This document shows, piece by piece, positions 58,716-64,000 of a stretch of 64,000 nt of DNA. Origin of the DNA: Aquimarina sp. Aq78 (lineage in GTDB: Bacteria; Bacteroidota; Bacteroidia; Flavobacteriales; Flavobacteriaceae); the NCBI RefSeq assembly GCF_900299525.1, contig NZ_OMKA01000026.1, positions 496,001 through 560,000 on the forward strand, given 5' to 3'. The position numbers were made by a program, and so were the translations under genes. Positions within the stretch are counted from its first letter, which is position 1. Each line of letters starts with the position of its first letter. Below the pieces are notes generated by a model. It was given only the letters and a program-made list of their open reading frames with translations. It was not told the origin of the DNA and did no database searches.

Positions 58716-59354
58716 TTGTACATTTTAACAGATACAATACAATTTCCGTCAGTAACTCTTGCCGATACTAATGGTCTTTTGGCTATAGGAGGAGATCTTT
58801 CGGTTGATAGATTACTGGAGGCATACCATAACGGAATTTTTCCCTGGTATGATAAGGATCAACCTATTCTATGGTATAGTCCTGATCCAAGAATGGTGCT
58901 TTTTCCTTCAGAACTTAGAGTAAGTAAAAGTATGCGTCAACTTATCAGAAAAAATAAGTTTGAAGTAACATTTAATAAAGCTTTTGAAAGTGTTGTACAA
59001 CACTGTGCAACAATCAAGCGTCCAGAACAAGAAGGTACCTGGATCACAGACGATATGCAAAAGGCATATAAAAAACTTCACGAGCTAGGATATGCTATCT
59101 CTGTTGAGGTTTGGCAAGAATCAGTTTTGGTAGGTGGGTTGTATGGGATTTTGTTAAGAGAGAAAAAAGTGTTTTGTGGTGAGAGTATGTTTTCTAAAGC
59201 TAGTAATGCTTCTAAATATGGTTTTATTACTTTGGTAGAGTGGTTAATAGCAAAAGAAATACAGTTGATCGATTGCCAGGTGTATACTGATCATTTGGCA
59301 AGTTTAGGTGCCAGAGAAATTACTAGGGCAGCGTTTATAAAATATTTGAGGTAA
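58716..59354 (+). CDS. aat: Leucyl/phenylalanyl-tRNA-protein transferase
   Basis: A 212-residue enzyme that adds Leu or Phe to N-terminal Lys/Arg for N-degron recognition. GLLAIGGDLSVDRLLEAYHN, GIFPWYDKDQPILWYSPDPR and GESMFSKASNASKYG are family signatures. A TTG start at 58716 is used; no ATG is available before the conserved region. Confidence 0.93.
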   Translation: MYILTDTIQFPSVTLADTNGLLAIGGDLSVDRLLEAYHNGIFPWYDKDQPILWYSPDPRMVLFPSELRVSKSMRQLIRKNKFEVTFNKAFESVVQHCATIKRPEQEGTWITDDMQKAYKKLHELGYAISVEVWQESVLVGGLYGILLREKKVFCGESMFSKASNASKYGFITLVEWLIAKEIQLIDCQVYTDHLASLGAREITRAAFIKYLR

Positions 59355-59436
59355 GATGAGTTAGAGATTAATTTTTCATCTGATTTCAAAAATAATTTCA
59401 AAAAGATTTTTAATAACTTCTTAAAATGTATCATCA

Positions 59437-60087
59437 ATGGTTATTCATAATTTAGGATTAAAAAACTCAATTTTAAATCAATTTATTTTAGAACTAAGAG
59501 ATGTTACTATACAGAAAGATGCAATGCGTTTTAGGAAAAATATTGAACGAATAGGCGAAATTCTAAGTTACGAATTAAGTAAAACTTTGGATTATGAGAT
59601 CAAAACAGTTCAAACACCTTTAGGAACTAAGGAAATTTCTGTACCTAAGAATGCGCTTGTGTTATGTTCTATTCTTAGAGCTGGATTGCCATTGCATCAA
59701 GGGCTATTAAATTATTTTGATACTGCAGAAAACGGATTTATTTCAGCATATAGGGATCATCAAAATGATGATGATTTTGAAATTGTGGTAAAATACTTGG
59801 CTTCGCCTTCTTTGGAAGGTAAAACCTTGATCTTGGCAGATCCAATGTTGGCAACAGGAAAAACCCTGGAGAATACTTTTACTGTGATGAAAAGACATGG
59901 TATGCCAGAACAAGTACATATTGTTTCTGTAATTGGATCAGAGCAAGGGATATCATATATTAAAAATGTGTTTCCAGAAAATACTCATCTTTGGATTGCT
60001 GCAGTTGATGAAAAACTAAATGATAAGAGCTATATTATTCCTGGCCTCGGTGATGCCGGAGACTTATCTTTTGGGGTAAAACTTTAA
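59437..60087 (+). CDS. upp: Uracil phosphoribosyltransferase
   Basis: A 216-residue type I PRTase making UMP from uracil. SILRAGLPLHQG and the PRPP loop LILADPMLATGKTL are present; C-terminus IPGLGDAGDLSFG is typical. Converges with the ACT-domain gene. Confidence 0.95.
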   Translation: MVIHNLGLKNSILNQFILELRDVTIQKDAMRFRKNIERIGEILSYELSKTLDYEIKTVQTPLGTKEISVPKNALVLCSILRAGLPLHQGLLNYFDTAENGFISAYRDHQNDDDFEIVVKYLASPSLEGKTLILADPMLATGKTLENTFTVMKRHGMPEQVHIVSVIGSEQGISYIKNVFPENTHLWIAAVDEKLNDKSYIIPGLGDAGDLSFGVKL

Positions 60088-60088
60088 A

Positions 60089-60493
60089 TTATTCTTCATA
60101 ATTTTCGGATAGTTTTTTTAGAACATTAATTGCTTTGTTTTCATCTTTTTTGTCAACAAAAATATGGTCATGATAATAGCCGGCAATTACATTACAACTA
60201 ATCTTATGTTTTGCTAATTCTGTCGAAAAAATAGCCGTAAGACCTACAGCATCTAGAGAAGAATGGATTTTTAGAGTTATCCATGAGGCAATATATTCAT
60301 AAGAAAGATTAAGTTGTTCTGCTTTTTTGCGATCAAGTATAATAGTTACTCCTTCCTGTTCTTTAAATTCACCAATACAATCTTCTCTGGGAATATGATC
60401 TGTATTTTTTACCGTAGAAAAAACAAACTCACCAGCCTGTAATACAGGAGACATGTTTCTGATTAAAGTAGTTAAATTAGTTTCTCCACTCAT
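60089..60493 (-). CDS. ACT-domain protein, 134 aa
   Basis: Small regulator with two ACT-like halves (EFVFSTVKNTDHIPREDC and YEYIASWITLKIHSSLDAVG). The frame is open to 60556 and overlaps tag, but ATG 60493 (MSGETNLTTLIRNMSPVLQA) agrees with the family. Probably binds a small metabolite such as an amino acid. Same strand as tag, 23 bases after it. Confidence 0.8.
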   Translation of the reverse strand: MSGETNLTTLIRNMSPVLQAGEFVFSTVKNTDHIPREDCIGEFKEQEGVTIILDRKKAEQLNLSYEYIASWITLKIHSSLDAVGLTAIFSTELAKHKISCNVIAGYYHDHIFVDKKDENKAINVLKKLSENYEE

Positions 60494-60515
60494 TTTTGAT
60501 GTTTTTAATGTGTCT

Positions 60516-61079
60516 CTAAACTTCTTTGTATCTAAAACAACCGACTTCGTGATCATTTACCATACCAATAGCCTGCATAAAAGCATAAATAACGGTAGAG
60601 CCTACAAACTTAAACCCTCGTTTTTTTAAATCTTTACTTACGATATCAGAAGTTTCTGTAGTAGCTGGGCAATCTTTATAATGAGGCCAATTGTTCTGAA
60701 CCTGTTTCCCATTTACAAAGCTCCAGATATATTCATTAAAACTACCAAACTCTTCTTGGATTTTGATAAAATTCTGAGCATTAGTTATTGCAGAATTTAC
60801 TTTTAGTTTATTGCGAATGATTCCGGCATTTTGTAATAATTCTTCTTTCTTTGTGTCGTTATATTTAGCGACGATTTTATAATCAAAATTATCAAAAGCT
60901 ACCTTAAAATTTTCTCGTTTTCGTAAAATGGTAATCCAGCTCAATCCAGCTTGAAAAGTTTCAAGAATTAAAAATTCGAATAAAAGTCGTTCGTCGTGTA
61001 ATGGTACTCCCCACTCAGTATCATGATAGGCTTCATATAATGGATCGCCAATACACCAACCACATCTGTGTTTTTGCAT
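60516..61079 (-). CDS. tag: DNA-3-methyladenine glycosylase I
   Basis: A 187-residue HhH glycosylase removing 3-methyladenine. N-terminus HRCGWCIGDPLYEAYHDTEW carries the first zinc-binding residues; LETFQAGLSWITILRKREN and the C-terminal HEVGCFRYKE complete the site. Confidence 0.94.
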   Translation of the reverse strand: MQKHRCGWCIGDPLYEAYHDTEWGVPLHDERLLFEFLILETFQAGLSWITILRKRENFKVAFDNFDYKIVAKYNDTKKEELLQNAGIIRNKLKVNSAITNAQNFIKIQEEFGSFNEYIWSFVNGKQVQNNWPHYKDCPATTETSDIVSKDLKKRGFKFVGSTVIYAFMQAIGMVNDHEVGCFRYKEV

Positions 61080-61130
61080 AGTATATACTTAGTATGTTTT
61101 ATAGATCAAATTTCTAAAATACTGTTTATT

Positions 61131-62438
61131 TTAAAAAGAAATCGAACAATCAGGCAGTAGTTTTTTAATTTTTTCTTTTTCTAGATCAGATAAATTATTA
61201 CCAGATAGATGAATGATTTTTAATTTTTTTAAATCTTTTATAGACTCTGGTAAAGAAGAGAGTTTATTGCTATCCAAATAGAGTTGTTTTAAGTTTTTAA
61301 GCTTGTATAGGGACTCTGGTAGACTTGCAATACTATTATAGGATAAAGAAAGGGTTTCCAGTTTTTTTAGTTTCTCAAAGGATTTTGGTAATTTCTTAAG
61401 TTGATTGCTTATGAGATATAGTTTTTGCAAATTTTTAAGCTCTCCTATTGATTCTGGGAGCTCTGTTAATTCACTATCTGAAAGATACAGGATGTCAACA
61501 TTTTTTTTGTTTTCTAAGGCCTTCTTCAAGGAATAGTAACTGTTTTCAAAATTAATTTCACAATTTGGTAATAGTTGTTTGCTTGTTTCTTTTTCTGCTT
61601 TAGAAAGTCTATTACCAGATAGGTTGAGGTCTTTTAAATTGGTAAGATTCTGAAAGGATTTTGGGAGCTTACTTATTTTATTAGCATTTAAATACAGAAG
61701 TTTTAATTTTGAAAGGTTTCCGAAGGTTTCAGGAATACGATCCAACTTATTTTCTTTACAAATCAACCATTCCAGATTGTTTAGATTTCCGAAAGATTCT
61801 GGCAATTCATCAATCTGATTGTCTGATAGGTTTAATGCTTCTATGTTTTTTAGATTCCCAAATGTAAGAGGCAATTCAGAAAGTCGATTTCCTTCTATAA
61901 GAAGTTCTTGTAAGCTGGTAAGGTTACCAAAAGTATTAGATAGCTCGATAAGCTGATTCTGTCTCAGGTCTAATTTTTTTAGATTTGTAAGATTACCAAA
62001 GGATTCGGGCAAGACCTTGATCTGGTTATTTTTTAGAAATAACCATCCTAGTTTTTTTAAATTCCCAATAGATTCAGGTAGTGTGAGAATCAGATTTTCA
62101 GATAAAAGTAAAACCTCTATATTTTGTAAATCACTAAGAGACGCAGGTAGGTCGACAAGCTTGTTCTTTTTTATGTTAAGTGTTCTTAGTTTTTTTAGAT
62201 TTGAAATAGATTCAGGTAATTGACTTATTTCATTCCCTTCTAGGTTGAGGTAGTGTAGCTGTTTTAATTGTATTACAGACACCGGTAGTTTTGTGAGCTT
62301 GGTATGACTAAGGTCTAACTTGTATACCTGATCTTTATTGGTCAATGCCTCTTGCAATGAGTTGTAAATTTTATTTTCCTGACCAATAGCAGTTATATAC
62401 CCTATTAATAGTATAATTATAGTAAATAATTTTTTCAT
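61131..62438 (-). CDS. Secreted leucine-rich-repeat protein
   Basis: Signal peptide (LIGYITAIGQ), then about 16 repeats of 23 residues of the type LxxLxLxxNxIxxLPxSFGNL. The array is two similar blocks: each starts with an SLxxAL segment (YNSLQEALTNKDQVYKLDL and YYSLKKALENKKNVDILYL) and ends with a short (ETSKQLLPNCEINF / KIKKLLPDCSISF) cap, so it arose by internal duplication. Probably a surface or periplasmic binding protein; no enzyme domain. Confidence 0.85.
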   Translation of the reverse strand: MKKLFTIIILLIGYITAIGQENKIYNSLQEALTNKDQVYKLDLSHTKLTKLPVSVIQLKQLHYLNLEGNEISQLPESISNLKKLRTLNIKKNKLVDLPASLSDLQNIEVLLLSENLILTLPESIGNLKKLGWLFLKNNQIKVLPESFGNLTNLKKLDLRQNQLIELSNTFGNLTSLQELLIEGNRLSELPLTFGNLKNIEALNLSDNQIDELPESFGNLNNLEWLICKENKLDRIPETFGNLSKLKLLYLNANKISKLPKSFQNLTNLKDLNLSGNRLSKAEKETSKQLLPNCEINFENSYYSLKKALENKKNVDILYLSDSELTELPESIGELKNLQKLYLISNQLKKLPKSFEKLKKLETLSLSYNSIASLPESLYKLKNLKQLYLDSNKLSSLPESIKDLKKLKIIHLSGNNLSDLEKEKIKKLLPDCSISF

Positions 62439-62887
62439 GTATTTAAAATTTTCTATCGAAAACCCCTTGAAATGATGCTATAAGTCTGTAGTGTGTAAAG
62501 TGTATAATGTCCCTCTTGTAAAGTTATTATTTAAATTCCTGACTGTTAGCTTCAAAACCATTTTTTTTGTCTTTATATCAAAGATTTATTAGAAATTGAA
62601 TACAAAGATTGAAATCTAATCGCACGTAGAGTACACTATTAACAGTAAAAACAAACTCACTGTTTTCAGGGTGTATATAATATTTGTAAGTTTTAAGGAT
62701 AACTATCGTCCTATGTATAAGAAACCTTTAAGAATTGACAATTATAAGGTTTTGATATAAAAAGATGATTTTTTAGACATTATCCGATAATGTAATAATA
62801 AATTAAAATGCTCATAAGCTTGATATTAGAAGCTAAACATTTTAGACATTAAATATATTGTTTTACCTATTTTTGAAACCCATAATT
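62439..62887 (+). other. AT-rich intergenic region with a promoter at its end
   Basis: No gene of support on either strand. TATTTTTG (62868-62875) is a -7-like box 13 bases before the thioredoxin-like ATG. The word TTTTAGACATTA occurs twice (about 62773 and 62840). The rest is AT-rich without a clear terminator. Confidence 0.45.
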
Positions 62888-63502
62888 ATGGAACAACCTA
62901 CTACTATGACGATACCCGAATTAATAACTCAAGGAATTGATAATTCATACACATACCAGGAATATAAGAGTCTGATTAGTGACTTGTTAACCGAAGATAA
63001 ATCTACGGGTCACGAACAATCTGAAGCATTAACAAATTATAGTATGCTTAATGACCGTAGAATGAAACGATGGGATAAGACCTTGAAAATAGACGAATCA
63101 ATTACCGCTTCATTTTCTAATGCCAATCTAAATGTAACCTGGGTAGTATTAACGGAAGGATGGTGCGGGGATGCTGCACATGTATTACCTGTGTTGAATA
63201 AACTTGCAGAATTAAATGAGGGGATAGATTTAAAAATCATCTCTAGAGATGATCACGATGAATTGATGAATAATTTTTTGACTAACGGAGGAAAATCAAT
63301 ACCTAAATTAATTGTATATGATAATCAAAGCAAAGAGGTGCTGAATTCTTGGGGTCCAAGACCTTCTGTGGCAACACAAATGGTAAATGATTATAAGGAA
63401 CAGCACGGTAGCTTAGATCCAGAATTTAAACAGGATTTACAAGTTTGGTATAACAAGGATAAAGGCACAAATATTGCCGAAGATGCATTAAAACTACTGT
63501 AG
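62888..63502 (+). CDS. Thioredoxin-like protein with one active-site cysteine
   Basis: A 204-residue thioredoxin-fold protein. In place of CxxC the site reads EGWCGDAAHVLPV, so only the first cysteine is kept; this WCGDA form is typical of the flavobacterial family. The frame is open from 62858 but the ATG at 62888 (MEQPTTMTIPELITQ) fits the promoter. Possibly a monothiol reductant or a binding protein. Confidence 0.82.
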   Translation: MEQPTTMTIPELITQGIDNSYTYQEYKSLISDLLTEDKSTGHEQSEALTNYSMLNDRRMKRWDKTLKIDESITASFSNANLNVTWVVLTEGWCGDAAHVLPVLNKLAELNEGIDLKIISRDDHDELMNNFLTNGGKSIPKLIVYDNQSKEVLNSWGPRPSVATQMVNDYKEQHGSLDPEFKQDLQVWYNKDKGTNIAEDALKLL

Positions 63503-63503
63503 T

Positions 63504-64000
63504 TTAAGATCCATAATTAAAATAATATGTAATAGTGCCTTCTTGTTCTTCTATATCAGAACGAGAGAATAAAGCCTTTCTGGCATAATCCATTGCATTG
63601 TCAAAAAGACATTCGTTTCGAGTAGTAGAATTTCTCTTGTCAACTTTGGTGTTAACTACATATCCATTTTTATTAACTTCGATTTTTACGACTACTTTAC
63701 CGCTTCCGTTACATGTGTATACAGGATTAGGTAGATCTATAGATTTTCTGTTTTTTAAGCTATAAGTAAGAGAGCTATTTCTATTGTTAGTTTCTTTACC
63801 TTCTGGTTCTGGTTTTTCCTTTTTTTCATTTTCATTTTTCTCTTCTTCATCAATAGGAACTTCACCTTCTGTAGGTGTAGCTTCTTCACCTTCTTCGGAA
63901 GCAGCTTCGGTTTCTGTTAATGATTTCATTCGTTGTTCAAACTCTTCAGGATCTTCAAAGTCTTCATTAAAGGCCGAATGTGTTCTTTTGGCAGCAATTA
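63504..64000 (-). CDS. TonB C-terminal-domain protein, 5' end cut by right edge
   Basis: The last 165 residues are visible. The frame is open upstream of the internal ATG at 63929 to the window edge (FNEDFEDPEEFEQRMK). A long acidic, proline-containing linker (EEGEEATPTEGEVPIDEEEK) is followed by a TonB C-terminal-like domain (CNGSGKVVVKIEVNKNGYVV). It is probably an energy-transducer TonB protein whose membrane anchor lies beyond the window. Confidence 0.75.
   Translation of the reverse strand, partial: IAAKRTHSAFNEDFEDPEEFEQRMKSLTETEAASEEGEEATPTEGEVPIDEEEKNENEKKEKPEPEGKETNNRNSSLTYSLKNRKSIDLPNPVYTCNGSGKVVVKIEVNKNGYVVNTKVDKRNSTTRNECLFDNAMDYARKALFSRSDIEEQEGTITYYFNYGS

Overview
The window looks like a chromosome segment from a gliding marine-type member of the Flavobacteriaceae (Bacteroidota). 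The evidence is AT-rich DNA, Bacteroidota-type promoters with a TAnnTTTG -7 box, the gliding genes gldE and gldD behind mutY and ssb, many short TPR-plus-HTH sensors, TonB-dependent receptors and DUF families typical of the phylum. The genus cannot be fixed from the sequence alone; RiPP-rich genera such as Aquimarina or Kordia are a guess.

Region 1 (about 0.6-18.4 kb) is an accessory peptide natural-product island. On the minus strand there are eight short precursor peptides with double-glycine leaders, four of them absent from a 60-residue ORF cutoff, and one leaderless relative. They form three transcription units (1484 to 700, 4531 to 3975, 5409 to 5083). Each unit is headed by the same regulatory module: a 17-bp palindrome GTCTCAT-N3-ATGAGAC, exactly 10 bp, then a TATCATTGTA box. 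Between and beside them lie a VKOR/thioredoxin oxidoreductase with an N-terminal C39-like domain lacking a catalytic cysteine, an unknown 187-residue protein, and two small HTH proteins, one of which ends in a double-glycine leader-like motif. A C39-peptidase ABC transporter and its HlyD adaptor follow. Divergently on the plus strand sits a class I lanthipeptide set: split LanB (glutamylation and elimination halves as separate genes), a 69-residue precursor with three Ser-X(4-5)-Cys units, and two paralogous TPR-AraC sensors flanking the precursor. No lanC is visible. Dispersed REP-like palindromes occur inside and at the right edge of the island.

Region 2 (18.4-28.1 kb) is core genome: ribonuclease G, a 29-residue very basic peptide, HU, mutY-ssb-gldE-gldD, an EamA transporter, a DUF4199 protein, ribosomal L21-L27 and two secreted proteins of unknown role.

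Region 3 (28.2-44.0 kb) has a TPR-LuxR-type sensor, a TonB-dependent receptor with a lipoprotein phytase, ahcY, a phosphopantetheinyl transferase, a tightly overlapping five-gene operon (YkoF-like thiamine-binding protein, PnuC-type transporter, NadR-like kinase, DUF4301, ArfB-like release factor), and a convergent NtrC-type regulator / hybrid histidine kinase pair.

Region 4 (44.1-53.0 kb) is thiamine metabolism under two TPP riboswitches: the first controls an outer-membrane receptor, the second thiS-thiC-thiE-like-thiD-thiE-thiG-thiH. No thiF is seen.

Region 5 (53.0-64.0 kb) is housekeeping: greA, a HIT protein, a thioesterase, a histidine kinase, a flavin reductase, DUF3127, aat, upp, an ACT protein, tag, a leucine-rich-repeat protein, a thioredoxin-like protein and a TonB-C-terminal protein cut by the right edge.

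No tRNA, rRNA, CRISPR array, insertion sequence or prophage was recognised.
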